A stretch of DNA of 37,910 nt from Desulfovibrio sp. (GTDB lineage Bacteria > Desulfobacterota > Desulfovibrionia > Desulfovibrionales > Desulfovibrionaceae), in assembly GCA_031288535.1 (NCBI GenBank), contig JAITRF010000051.1, positions 1 through 37,910 on the forward strand, written 5' to 3'. Made by a program: the position numbers and the translations under genes. Shown piece by piece: positions 26,167-34,366 of this stretch. Within the stretch, counting starts at the first letter, position 1. Every line of letters begins with the position of its first letter. The notes under the pieces were generated by a model. It ran no database searches. It was not told where the DNA came from and saw only the letters and a program-made list of their open reading frames with translations.

Positions 26167-26278
26167 GGGCTGACGCATCTAAATTTTATATTGTTAATTC
26201 AGGATATTATGATATATATCTTTGAGATTCTCGGCGGCGGCAAAGCCGCCTTGCTCCTTACGAAGCCGCAGGCTTCGA
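26167..26278 (+). repeat. R3 hairpin-bearing repeat, forward copy
   Basis: It begins GGGCTGACGCATCTAAAT, runs through an AT-rich block to ATCTTTGAGATTC, and ends with two hairpins, GGCGGC-AAA-GCCGCC and CGAAGCC-GCA-GGCTTCG. It is the reverse complement of 13422-13532. It lies in the 427-bp gene-free interval 26063-26489 between the divergent metF and the glycosidase gene; the rest of that interval has no recognised feature. Confidence 0.8.
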
Positions 26279-26489
26279 GCAGGCGGGCGGCGCCGGGACG
26301 CGGGCGAAAATGCGTCTTTCGTCCGTACCCGCGATATATATCTTGAACTTATTGAATCCCAAAGATAAAATAAACACAGGCAGCGCCCGGCGAACGGCGG
26401 CGCAAGAGGACGGCGAAACTTCAAGGCCGGCGCGGGCAACCGGGCGACGGAAAATTTTGTTCACGCGGACTTTGCGAAAGGACGAGGGA

Positions 26490-27416
26490 TTGGGAACGAC
26501 GCGAGTGTTTGCGGCTTTTTTGTTTGGGGCGGCCCTGCTGTTTCCTTTCTCCCCGGCCGCGGCCGGGGAGAAAGGCGCGCAGCCTGCGCCGGAGCGGCTG
26601 CGCTTTGGCCTCGTCGAGCCGGGTCTGGAGCTTGCCCAGACCACCGCCGCTCCCACGGGGCGGGGGACGCCCGGGCTTCTTTTCACCATCCTGCGCATTG
26701 ACCCGAAGCTGCATGAATTCGTCCTGTGCATGGCTTCGGAAGAAGGCCGCCCCCTTTCCCTGCCGGACTGGAGTCTGGCGCGAAACCTGCGGGCAGGCAT
26801 CAACGCCTCCATGTATCTTCCGGACGGCACCACCAGCACCGGCTGCATGCGCAACGGCGCATCGATAAACAACGGCCGCTGCGGAGAACGGCTGGGGGCT
26901 TTTTTCGTCGCCGGCCCGACAAAACCCGGACTGCCCAACGCGCGCATTCTGGAGCGCAACAGCCCGGGCATGCCCGCCCTGCTCGGCGATTACGCAGTTG
27001 TAGTGCAAAATTTCCGTTTCATGGACAGCAGGGGGAATCTGCTCTGGCGCTCCGATACCCCTGTCTACAGTATGGCGGCGGTGGCCGAGGACGAGGCCGG
27101 GCGCATCCTCTTCATCCACTGTCGGGAGCCCGTGCCGGGCGAGACGTTCGCGGCGGCGCTGAGAGAATTTTCCCTGTCTTTGCGCACGGTCATGTACGTG
27201 GAGGGCGGAGCCCAGGCCGGTCTCTTCCTGCGCCTCGACGGTCCGGACGAACCCGCGCGGGGGGAGGCGGCGCAAGCGCAGGACTCCGCCTGTTTCCCGC
27301 TCCCTGACGGCGGAGAAATACACATCTGGAAGGGCATGCAGAGCATCATCAATACGCTCGGCAACCCGCAGGCGCCGCTGCCGAACGTCATCGGGATCCG
27401 GCGCCGGGCCGGATAA
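26490..27416 (+). CDS. Secreted phosphodiester glycosidase family protein
   Basis: This 308-residue protein has a signal peptide (GTTRVFAAFLFGAALLFPFS, cut after PAAA near residue 24). The rest fits the phosphodiester glycosidase (NAGPA/DUF2233) family: AGINASMYLPDGTTSTGCMR, SINNGRCGERLGAFFVAG, and the C-terminal region with YVEGGAQAGLFLRL (catalytic-type Gly/Asp strand). These enzymes remove sugars linked by a phosphodiester bond; bacterial members often act on exopolysaccharide or wall polymers. The start chosen is TTG 26490 with GAAAGGA eight bases before it; an ATG at 26310 would extend into repeat-adjacent DNA and destroy the signal peptide. It converges with the unknown ORF that ends at 27436. 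Confidence 0.82.
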   Translation: MGTTRVFAAFLFGAALLFPFSPAAAGEKGAQPAPERLRFGLVEPGLELAQTTAAPTGRGTPGLLFTILRIDPKLHEFVLCMASEEGRPLSLPDWSLARNLRAGINASMYLPDGTTSTGCMRNGASINNGRCGERLGAFFVAGPTKPGLPNARILERNSPGMPALLGDYAVVVQNFRFMDSRGNLLWRSDTPVYSMAAVAEDEAGRILFIHCREPVPGETFAAALREFSLSLRTVMYVEGGAQAGLFLRLDGPDEPARGEAAQAQDSACFPLPDGGEIHIWKGMQSIINTLGNPQAPLPNVIGIRRRAG

Positions 27417-27435
27417 CGCCCTATTCTGCCGTATT

Positions 27436-27756
27436 TCAGAGGTTGGTGGTCAGTATCCGCCCGCCCAGCATTTCCGGAACCATAATCGGCTCACGGGCGG
27501 CGAAGCGGCCGATTTCCCCGTTGGAGCGGTTCGCCTGTCCGGCGTGCAGATACAGGGGACGCAAGGCGATGCGGCGCAGTTCGCTGCGGTATTCGAGCAT
27601 GGCCCGGCTCTTCTCCAGATCGTCGAAGAGCGAGGAATAAGGCGGGGGAAGATAGGGAGGGTCCAGCACCGAAGCGGTAAAGCGCGTTCCGGGGATCGGA
27701 ACGGCAAGCTTCACGCTCCCGATCAGGGCGCTCAGTTCACTTATCGCGGCAGGCAT
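27436..27756 (-). CDS. Hypothetical protein, 106 residues
   Basis: The ORF begins MPAAISELSALIGSVKLAVP and ends MVPEMLGGRILTTNL. A GGAGA ribosome site lies about seven bases before ATG 27756; an upstream in-frame ATG at 27789 lacks one. The protein has an amphipathic N-terminus, a proline-rich middle (LDPPYLPPPYSSLFDD), and a helical part (SRAMLEYRSELRRIALRPLY). No signal peptide, membrane span or known motif is recognised. It is divergent from the leg operon and convergent with the glycosidase gene. Confidence 0.5.
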   Translation of the reverse strand: MPAAISELSALIGSVKLAVPIPGTRFTASVLDPPYLPPPYSSLFDDLEKSRAMLEYRSELRRIALRPLYLHAGQANRSNGEIGRFAAREPIMVPEMLGGRILTTNL

Positions 27757-28033
27757 AATGTCGTCTCCGGCCTTTTGCAACGCGCGCAAGGGCCGGCCTC
27801 ATTCCCCGCGCACCGTCAACCCGGCCCGATTTTTCGATTTTCGGCGTAACCGTTATCCGGACTGTTTTTTGTCGCTATCGGAAAATTAAAATTTTTTTCC
27901 GGCGGACTCCCACAGTACTGTTTTATCTGGTTACTCTCATCGATTCATAAGGTCAAGGGGGAATTAGCGGTGTGCCGCAGCCGCCAAATAAAAATTGCAG
28001 GACGCAATTTTTATTTGTAGAGGACGGGGACCT
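27757..28033 (+). promoter_or_regulatory. leg operon leader with a 14-bp hairpin
   Basis: This divergent spacer includes an AT-rich block near 27880-27900 that could hold promoters, but no clearly spaced -35/-10 pair was found. A perfect hairpin, CAAATAAAAATTGC (27985-27998) / GCAATTTTTATTTG (28004-28017) around AGGAC, ends three bases before AGGACGGGGA, the likely ribosome region of legB. It could affect translation start or transcript stability. Confidence 0.45.
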
Positions 28034-29032
28034 ATGAAAAAAATACTCATCACCGGCGCGGACGGATTTATCGGCTCACACCTCGCGGAACACATGGTAC
28101 GCCAAGGTTACTGCGTTCGCGCCTTTACCCTGTATAATTCCCTCAATTCCCGGGGGTGGCTGGACCAGAGCCCGCCGGAAATCCGGCGCGAGCTTGACGT
28201 ATTCGCCGGGGACGTCCGCGACCCGAACGGCGTGCGCAAGGCCATGCTGGGCCGTGAGGCGGTATTACACCTGGCGGCGTTGATAGCCATACCGTATTCG
28301 TACCACTCGCCGGACACCTATGTGGACACCAATATCAAGGGTACGTTGAACGTTTTGCAGGCCGCGCGGGACTTGGGAGCGGAAAAAATCGTGCATACCT
28401 CGACAAGCGAAGTTTACGGCACGGCGCAATTCGTGCCGATTACCGAAGAGCACCCCTTGCAGGCGCAATCTCCCTATGCGGCTTCCAAAATCGGCGCGGA
28501 TCAGATCGCCTTGTCTTTTTACCGTTCCTTCGGGACCCCGGTGGCCGTGTTGCGCCCTTTCAACACGTATGGGCCGAGGCAGTCGGCGCGGGCGGTCATA
28601 CCGGCCGTTATCACCCAGATCGCTTCCGGAATGAAGGAAATCCGTTTGGGGAGTCTGCATCCCACGCGGGATTTCAGTTATGTAACGGATACCGTGCGCA
28701 CCTTTGAAGCCGTTCTGAACGCGGCTTCCGCCGTCGGCGCCGTCCTGAACGCCGGTTCGGGATTTGAAGCAGGCATCGGGGATACGGCAAAGACGATTGC
28801 GGAAATTATGGGCGCTGAAGTGGATATCCTTTGCGACCCGCAACGCCTGCGCCCGGAAAAAAGCGAGGTGGAACGCCTTTGGGCGGACAATGCGAAACTG
28901 CGGGCAATGACGGGCTGGTCGCCGGAATACGGCGGTATGGAGGGATTCCGGCGCGGCCTCGGGAAAACCGTCGCCTGGTTTTGCGACAAAGACAACCTTG
29001 CCCGCTACAAGGCCGACGAGTACGTCATATGA
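28034..29032 (+). CDS. legB: NAD-dependent sugar-nucleotide 4,6-dehydratase (LegB-like)
   Basis: This 332-residue short-chain dehydrogenase/reductase starts MKKILITGADGFIGSHLAEH, with the Rossmann GxxGxxG motif. The catalytic triad region is TSTSEVYG (about residues 125-132) and YAASK (Tyr/Lys, about 153-157). RPFNTYGPRQSARAVIPAVI is the substrate loop typical of sugar-nucleotide dehydratases and epimerases. In this context it most likely does the first step of legionaminic-type acid synthesis, 4,6-dehydration of GDP- or UDP-GlcNAc. It overlaps legC by 4 bp (ATGA). The legionaminic rather than bacillosamine or pseudaminic assignment rests on the neighbours. The start is ATG 28034; a small upstream frame extension is unlikely. 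Confidence 0.82.
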   Translation: MKKILITGADGFIGSHLAEHMVRQGYCVRAFTLYNSLNSRGWLDQSPPEIRRELDVFAGDVRDPNGVRKAMLGREAVLHLAALIAIPYSYHSPDTYVDTNIKGTLNVLQAARDLGAEKIVHTSTSEVYGTAQFVPITEEHPLQAQSPYAASKIGADQIALSFYRSFGTPVAVLRPFNTYGPRQSARAVIPAVITQIASGMKEIRLGSLHPTRDFSYVTDTVRTFEAVLNAASAVGAVLNAGSGFEAGIGDTAKTIAEIMGAEVDILCDPQRLRPEKSEVERLWADNAKLRAMTGWSPEYGGMEGFRRGLGKTVAWFCDKDNLARYKADEYVI

Positions 29033-30177
29033 ATGATTTTTCCGAACTGCTGCGCCGCATCCGCCTTCTGCACGAACGTCCGGAAGGGGCGCTGCCCCTG
29101 CACGCGCCGGTGTTTCAGGGCCGGGAGCGGGAGTATGTGCTGGACGCCGTCGATTCCTCCTTTGTTTCTTCTGTGGGCGCGTACGTCAACCGCCTGGAGG
29201 ACATGCTGCAAGACATTTGCGGCGTCCGCCGTGCCGTGGTCTGCGTCAACGGCACGGCAGCCCTGCATGCGGCTCTGTTTCTCGCCGGAGTGAGGCCCGG
29301 CGATCTGGTCGTGACCCAGGCGTTTTCTTTCGTGGCGACGGCCAACGCCATCCGCCACGCCGGGGCCGATCCGGTTTTTCTGGACGTGGATGCGGAGACG
29401 CTGGGGCTTTCGCCGCAGGCCGTCCGGGATTTTCTCGTCCGGGAATGCGGGCGCGTCGAAGGCGCCTGTCTCCATAAGGCTTCCGGACGGCGGGTGGCCG
29501 CCTGCGTGCCCATGCACACTTTCGGCTTCCCCTGCCGCGTGCAGGAGTTGTGCGAACTGTGCGCCGCATGGGGAATCCCCGTGGTGGAAGACGCGGCCGA
29601 GGCTTTGGGCAGCAGGATTGCGGGCAGGCATTGCGGGTCTTTCGGTCTGCTGGGGATTTTGAGCTTCAACGGCAACAAAATCGTCACCACGGGCGGCGGC
29701 GGAGCCATTCTGACCGACAGCGAAGCTTTGGGCGAACTGGCCAAGCATCTGACTACCACGGCCAAGCGGCCGCATCCTTGGGAATACCGGCATGACGCCG
29801 TGGCCTGGAACTACCGCATGCCCAATCTGAACGCGGCGCTTGGCTGCGCCCAACTGGAAAGACTGGATGAGTTCGTCGCCCGCAAACGCGCCCTGGCCGA
29901 CAGGTACGCCGCCTTGTTCGCGGACACGCCCTGGGAATTCCTCCGGGAACCCGAAGGCAGCGCAGGCAACTATTGGCTGTGTTCCGTTCTGCTCCGCGGT
30001 ACGGAAGAACGCGACGCTTTCCTGGAAGCCGGCAACGCCGCCGGGGTGATGCTGCGTCCGGCATGGGAGCTTCTGGCCGACCTGCCCATGTATGAAAACT
30101 GCCCGCGCGACGGCTTGGGCGTTTCGCGCGGCATTGCCGCAAGGCTGGTCAACCTGCCCAGCGGGGTACGGGCGTGA
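29029..30177 (+). CDS. legC: PLP-dependent sugar aminotransferase (LegC-like)
   Basis: This 382-residue enzyme of the DegT/DnrJ/EryC1 family transfers an amino group to the 4-keto sugar made by LegB. Family motifs are CVNGTAALHAALFLAGVRPG (PLP phosphate-binding, about residue 70), VVEDAAEALGSRIAGRHCGS (Asp contacting the PLP ring, about 185) and LSFNGNKIVTTGGGG, where the Lys forms the Schiff base (about 213). YRMPNLNAALGCAQLERLDE is the dimer and substrate segment. The start is ATG 29029, overlapping legB by 4 bp; the legH ATG follows its stop with a 1-bp overlap. The fold is firm; the exact sugar is inferred from context. Confidence 0.87.
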   Translation: MNDFSELLRRIRLLHERPEGALPLHAPVFQGREREYVLDAVDSSFVSSVGAYVNRLEDMLQDICGVRRAVVCVNGTAALHAALFLAGVRPGDLVVTQAFSFVATANAIRHAGADPVFLDVDAETLGLSPQAVRDFLVRECGRVEGACLHKASGRRVAACVPMHTFGFPCRVQELCELCAAWGIPVVEDAAEALGSRIAGRHCGSFGLLGILSFNGNKIVTTGGGGAILTDSEALGELAKHLTTTAKRPHPWEYRHDAVAWNYRMPNLNAALGCAQLERLDEFVARKRALADRYAALFADTPWEFLREPEGSAGNYWLCSVLLRGTEERDAFLEAGNAAGVMLRPAWELLADLPMYENCPRDGLGVSRGIAARLVNLPSGVRA

Positions 30178-30809
30178 TGAGTTCCGGGGGTTCCGTTTCC
30201 GCAAGGGGCGCGCTGCTCCTGGTAGGCGGCGGCGGGCACTGCCGGGCCGTTATTGACGTGCTGGAACGAATTCCCGTGGCGGTGGCCGGGATTGTCGACG
30301 AGGCCCGCGCCTCCGGGACCGTGCTTCTTTACCCCGTTCTAGGATGCGACGAAGATTTGCCGGATTTGCGCTCCGTCTATTCTCTGGCGCTGGTGACGGT
30401 GGGACAGATCAAGACGCCGCTGGTCCGGCAAAAACTTTTCGCCCGGCTGGAAGAGCTGTGTTTTGATATCCCCACGCCGGTTTCTCCTCTGGCCCGGGTT
30501 TCGCCCCATGCCCTGCTCGGCAAAGGAAGCGTGGTCATGCATCAGGCCCTGGTCAACGCGGGGACCGTTATCGGGAAAAACTGCATTATCAATTCCCAGG
30601 CCCTGGTTGAACATGACTGCCGTATCGGCGACCACTGCCATATCGCTACCGGGGCGAAACTGTGCGGCGGGGTGGAAACGGGGGAAGGGGTTTTTGTGGG
30701 TGCCGGAAGCGTCGTGCGCGAAGGAACGCGGCTCGGGAAAAATTGCGTTGTCGGCATGGGGGTTTGTGTGCGCCACGATGTGCCGGACGGGGGACGCTAT
30801 GTCGGTTGA
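30177..30809 (+). CDS. legH: NeuD/PglD-type sugar acetyltransferase (LegH-like)
   Basis: This 210-residue protein has an N-terminal Rossmann-like domain (ALLLVGGGGHCRAVIDVLER, about 11-30) and a C-terminal left-handed beta-helix with hexapeptide repeats (VVMHQALVNAGTVIGKNCII; GDHCHIATGAKLCGGVETGE). Both are typical of the NeuD/PglD/LegH group, which N-acetylates the 4-amino sugar using acetyl-CoA. The beta-helix His-type catalytic region EHDCRIGDHCH is present. The start is ATG 30177; a GTG three bases earlier is also in frame. It overlaps legC by 1 bp and the next gene by 11 bp. Confidence 0.85.
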   Translation: MSSGGSVSARGALLLVGGGGHCRAVIDVLERIPVAVAGIVDEARASGTVLLYPVLGCDEDLPDLRSVYSLALVTVGQIKTPLVRQKLFARLEELCFDIPTPVSPLARVSPHALLGKGSVVMHQALVNAGTVIGKNCIINSQALVEHDCRIGDHCHIATGAKLCGGVETGEGVFVGAGSVVREGTRLGKNCVVGMGVCVRHDVPDGGRYVG

Positions 30810-33168
30810 AGGAGGCGGGACGCTGATCGTTGCCGAAGCCGGGGTGAACCACAACGGTGACGAAGCGCTGGCCCTGCGTCTGGTGGACGAGGCGGCGCGG
30901 GCCGGCGCGAACGCCGTCAAGTTTCAGACCTTCAGGGCCGGAGACTTGGCCGCATCCGGCGCGGCCAAGGCGGATTACCAGAAGCGCGCGTGCGGGGCGG
31001 AGGAAAACCAGCAGACCATGCTGCGCCGCCTGGAACTGAGTTTTGCGTTGCACGAAAAACTGATGCGCCGCTGCTCTGCGCGCGGGGTCGCTTTTTTATC
31101 CTCCCCCTTCGACTTGCCTTCCATTGATTTACTTGTATCTCTCGGCCTGAAACTTTTTAAAATTCCCTCCGGCGAAATCACCAATCTGCCTTATCTGCGC
31201 AAAATCGGCGAGCTCAACAGGGAAATCATCCTCTCCACCGGCATGAGCACGCTGGACGAAGTCAAAACGGCCCTGCGCATACTGGAAGAGGCCGGAACAC
31301 CGCGCGGCAGCGTCACGCTGCTGCACTGCACGACCGAGTATCCCGCTCCCCTGGCCGAGGTGAACCTGCGCGCCATGCTGACCATGCGCGAAGTTTTCCC
31401 CGGCGTCAGGGGAGTCGGCTATTCCGATCACACTTCGGGCACGGCCGTGCCTGTGGCCGCCGTCGCCCTTGGCGCGACGGTCGTTGAAAAGCATTTTACG
31501 CTGGACAAGAACCTGGAAGGGCCGGACCACAGGGCCAGTCTTGAGCCGCACGAGTTCGCCTTCATGGTGAGGGCCGTCCGGGATGTGGAGGCGGCTCTGG
31601 GCGATGGCGGCAAGACGCCTTCCCCCTCCGAGCGGAAAAACATGGCCGTTGTCCGTAAAAGTATTGTGGCTGCGCGGGATATACGCAAAGCCGAAATATT
31701 TTCCGAAGAAAATCTGACGACAAAGCGTCCCGGCGGCGGGTTGTCGCCCATGCTCTGGGATGCGGTGCTTGGCGGGCGAGCCGGCCGCGATTATGCCCGG
31801 GACGAGGCGATAGAGGCGATAGAGGCAATAGAGGCGATAGAGCAATTTACGGGTGAACCGGGTGGATTGCCCTGCGGAGATTTGCCGTGCAAATCCTCTC
31901 CTCTGGATTCTCGCAAGGCGGATATGCTTCGCCGCCAGGAGACAGCCGCAAGCGCCGAACGCTCCGGACCGACGCCGGGACGCGCGCGGACCATAGCCGT
32001 ATTTACCGGTACGCGGGCGGAATACGGCCTGCTGAAAAACGTCATGCGCGCCGTTATGGCGCGGCGGGACTGCCGCCTGCGCGTCATGGCGAGCGCGGCG
32101 CACTTAAGCCGCGCTCACGGCATGAGCCTTGACGAGATCGTTCGCGACGGGATTCCCGTCCATGACGCAATCCCCATTTTGGACGGAGCGGATTCCCCCC
32201 TCGCCGTATGCGCGGCCATGGGGGACGGTCTGAAACGCTACGGAGAGGCCTTGAACGGCGCTCGTCCCGACGTTCTCGTCCTGCTGGGCGACCGGTATGA
32301 AACCTTCGCCATGGCCGCGGCCGCGACGGCGTGCGGCGTTCCCCTCGCCCATATTCATGGCGGGGAGACGACGGAAGGCGCCTTTGACGAAGCGTTCAGG
32401 CATTCCATCACCAAGATGAGCCATTTGCACTTCACGTCCTGCGAAAAGCACCGAGAGCGGGTGATTCAACTGGGCGAGGACCCGGCCAGGGTCTGGAATG
32501 CCGGTTCTCTGGGCGTGGAAAACGCCCTCTCCCGGAAACAGCCTCCCGAAGAGGAAGTGCGCGCCCTTTTGCGCCTTGGGCCTGAACAGCTCTATATTGT
32601 GTGCACCTTTCACCCGGCGACGCTGGAAGACGCGGACCCGGAGCGGCAGTGCCGGGTTCTGCTGGAGGCCCTGGAGGTCTTTTCGGACTACGCGCTGGTG
32701 TTTACCGGCGCCAACGCCGATCCGGGCGGAGCGGCCATCAACGCAACGCTTGCGGAGTATGCGGACAAAAATTCGAAACGATGCCGTTTCTTCATGTCTC
32801 TCGGGTCGCGCGACTATCTGGCCGCCGTCCGATACGCCGCCTGCGTGTGCGGCAATTCTTCCAGCGGCATCATTGAGGCGCCGAGCCTGGGCGTTCCGGT
32901 CGTGGACGTCGGAAGCCGCCAGAAGGGGAGAGAACGCGCCGATTCCACTCTGCACTGCGATGTTGAACCGGAGGCCATCCGTTCGGCCGTCGCCAGAGCC
33001 CTGACGGAAGAACAAAAAAGACTGGCGGAAACGACAGCCAATCCGTATTCCACGGCGGGAACGGCCGGTTTCATCGCGGAGACGCTCGCAAGGCATCCGC
33101 TGGAACACATCCTGAAAAAACACTTTTACGACCTGGACCTTATTTCGGCCTTCCGCCGTTCCGGGTAG
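30799..33168 (+). CDS. legI-legG: Fused LegI (nonulosonate synthase) - LegG (hydrolysing 2-epimerase)
   Basis: One uninterrupted 789-residue frame encodes two enzymes that are normally separate. Residues 1-285 are a NeuB/LegI TIM barrel (IVAEAGVNHNGDEALALRLV; LSTGMSTLDEVKTAL; GYSDHTSG; EKHFTLDK), and residues 290-336 are the SAF antifreeze-like domain (SIVAARDIRKAEIFSEENLT; RPGGGLSP). A linker of about 60 residues (337-395) begins with the 9-bp-repeat peptide EAIEAIEAIE. Residues 396-789 are NeuC/LegG (AVFTGTRAEYGLLKNVMRAV; LVLLGDRYETFAMAAAATAC; HIHGGETTEGAFDEAFRHSI; CGNSSSGIIEAPSLG). Together they hydrolyse and epimerise the acetylated sugar nucleotide, then condense it with PEP. No stop codon or start-like restart was seen at the join, so a true fusion seems likely. 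Confidence 0.88.
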   Translation: MSVEGGGTLIVAEAGVNHNGDEALALRLVDEAARAGANAVKFQTFRAGDLAASGAAKADYQKRACGAEENQQTMLRRLELSFALHEKLMRRCSARGVAFLSSPFDLPSIDLLVSLGLKLFKIPSGEITNLPYLRKIGELNREIILSTGMSTLDEVKTALRILEEAGTPRGSVTLLHCTTEYPAPLAEVNLRAMLTMREVFPGVRGVGYSDHTSGTAVPVAAVALGATVVEKHFTLDKNLEGPDHRASLEPHEFAFMVRAVRDVEAALGDGGKTPSPSERKNMAVVRKSIVAARDIRKAEIFSEENLTTKRPGGGLSPMLWDAVLGGRAGRDYARDEAIEAIEAIEAIEQFTGEPGGLPCGDLPCKSSPLDSRKADMLRRQETAASAERSGPTPGRARTIAVFTGTRAEYGLLKNVMRAVMARRDCRLRVMASAAHLSRAHGMSLDEIVRDGIPVHDAIPILDGADSPLAVCAAMGDGLKRYGEALNGARPDVLVLLGDRYETFAMAAAATACGVPLAHIHGGETTEGAFDEAFRHSITKMSHLHFTSCEKHRERVIQLGEDPARVWNAGSLGVENALSRKQPPEEEVRALLRLGPEQLYIVCTFHPATLEDADPERQCRVLLEALEVFSDYALVFTGANADPGGAAINATLAEYADKNSKRCRFFMSLGSRDYLAAVRYAACVCGNSSSGIIEAPSLGVPVVDVGSRQKGRERADSTLHCDVEPEAIRSAVARALTEEQKRLAETTANPYSTAGTAGFIAETLARHPLEHILKKHFYDLDLISAFRRSG
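31807..31842 (+). repeat. 9-bp tandem repeat in the LegI-LegG linker
   Basis: Four copies of GCGATAGAG (the third reads GCAATAGAG) encode Ala-Ile-Glu units. Because the unit is three codons, gain or loss of copies changes linker length without a frameshift. The repeat lies just after the SAF domain. Confidence 0.9.
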
Positions 33169-33330
33169 ACTCAAAATCGAAAAAACGCTGTTTTTCGACG
33201 ACTTACGCCGCCTTGGCAGAAGACCTCCGGTCTGGGGGTTGCTTGGAGGGCGAATAATGGCGGTTCCTCCCGCCAATGCCGCTGGCAAGTACTCAACATA
33301 CTGAATTTTAATGGGAAAATTGTTAAATCG

Positions 33331-33344
33331 GGTAGTGTCCAGAA
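33331..33344 (+). mobile_element. Insertion-sequence-like end motif
   Basis: GGTAGTGTCCAGAA here is repeated exactly at 37725-37738, where it abruptly ends a kinase gene. It lies in the 240-bp spacer after the leg operon, which has no gene. The flanks on either side of the two copies differ after about 14-18 bases, so they are related but not identical ends. No transposase was found next to this copy. Confidence 0.4.
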
Positions 33345-33408
33345 TTTTATCCCTTGAAATATGGGGCAATCCACCTTACTCTTTTTTCATCAGAGGAGAA
33401 ACGTCGGC

Positions 33409-34365
33409 ATGGAGAAAAAACCCTTGTCGCCGAAGAACGATTACGTCTTCAAGAAAATTTTCGGCGAAAATCTGACTGTCCTGACCGATTTTCTGAAAGC
33501 CGTACTGGATTTGCCGGATGATGAATATAAGGGGCTGGAAGTTCTTGATCCTACCCTGCGGGCGGACAATATCGGCGACAAATACTGTATTCTTGACATA
33601 CGGTTGCATACAAAAAGCAAGGATGTCATAGATATAGAAATTCAAATCAAGTATCAGGAGTTCATCTGGAAGCGGATTCAGTTCTATACCTCGAAAATGA
33701 TTGTGGAACAGGCAAAAAGCGGTGACAGTTACGAAACACTTCCTCATGTGATAAGTATTCTGATAACCGATTTTGTTCTGATAAGGGAAAATGTGTTCTT
33801 TCACAATCGGTTTCGCCTCTATGACGAAAAAACACAAACCCGTTTTCCGGATTCCATGGAAATTAACGTGCTGGAAATACCCAAGGTCCGCGAAGACGAC
33901 GGGTCACAGTTGAGCAACTGGCTGCGTTTTTTTGCGGCGAAAACAGAGGAGGACTTTATGGCACTTTCGCAAACAAGTCCGGCCATAGCTGAAGCGTGGG
34001 GCGTCATCAAGCATTTGAGCGCGGATGAATCCGCCCGGATGATAGCCGAATCCAGGGAAAAAGCCCGGATGGACATGGAAGCGTATAGAGAAACCGGGCG
34101 CAGAGAAGGCTTGCGGGAAGGCAGACTGGAAGGCGAACAGAAAGGCAGGTTGGAAGGCGAGCGGAAAGGCAGGCTGGAAGGTGAACAGAAAGGATTGCGG
34201 GAAGGCTTGCTGGAAGGCGAACGGAAAGGCTTGCGGGAAGGCAAACTCGAAGTCGCGCGGAACGCGTTACATGAAAAGCTGCCCCTGGAAACTGTTGTTG
34301 CGTTGACCGGCCTATCCCTTGAGGAAGTCGAACAGTTGGCCTCCAGCCTTAGGGACCAGCACTAA
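33409..34365 (+). CDS. Rpn family recombination-promoting nuclease (PD-(D/E)XK)
   Basis: This 318-residue protein has the typical Rpn/PDDEXK_2 N-terminus (MEKKPLSPKNDYVFKKIFGE), the nuclease core ILDIRLHTKSKDVIDIEIQI (Asp...Glu-x-Gln type, about 65-85), and later WLRFFAAKTEEDF. The C-terminal third is a degenerate tandem repeat of a ~24-nt unit (EGERKGLREG type, about 235-285), a known feature of these proteins. They promote RecA-independent gene transfer. The start is ATG 33409 after AGAGGAGAA. The coding sequence is visibly more AT-rich than its neighbours, a sign of transfer. The ORF begins about 65 bp after the insertion-sequence-like end motif. Confidence 0.85.
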   Translation: MEKKPLSPKNDYVFKKIFGENLTVLTDFLKAVLDLPDDEYKGLEVLDPTLRADNIGDKYCILDIRLHTKSKDVIDIEIQIKYQEFIWKRIQFYTSKMIVEQAKSGDSYETLPHVISILITDFVLIRENVFFHNRFRLYDEKTQTRFPDSMEINVLEIPKVREDDGSQLSNWLRFFAAKTEEDFMALSQTSPAIAEAWGVIKHLSADESARMIAESREKARMDMEAYRETGRREGLREGRLEGEQKGRLEGERKGRLEGEQKGLREGLLEGERKGLREGKLEVARNALHEKLPLETVVALTGLSLEEVEQLASSLRDQH

Positions 34366-34366
34366 G

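Noticed and set aside
30463-30798. Extended N-terminus of the LegI-LegG frame
   Set aside because: These residues are the out-of-frame shadow of legH; the NeuB family start is at 30799.
31807-31842. CRISPR-like array
   Set aside because: The repeats are 9 bp with no spacers and lie in a coding linker; no cas genes nearby.
28034-33168. Plain sialic acid (Neu5Ac) operon
   Set aside because: The LegB-type dehydratase and LegC-type aminotransferase fit a diamino sugar such as legionaminic acid better; Neu5Ac synthesis does not need them.
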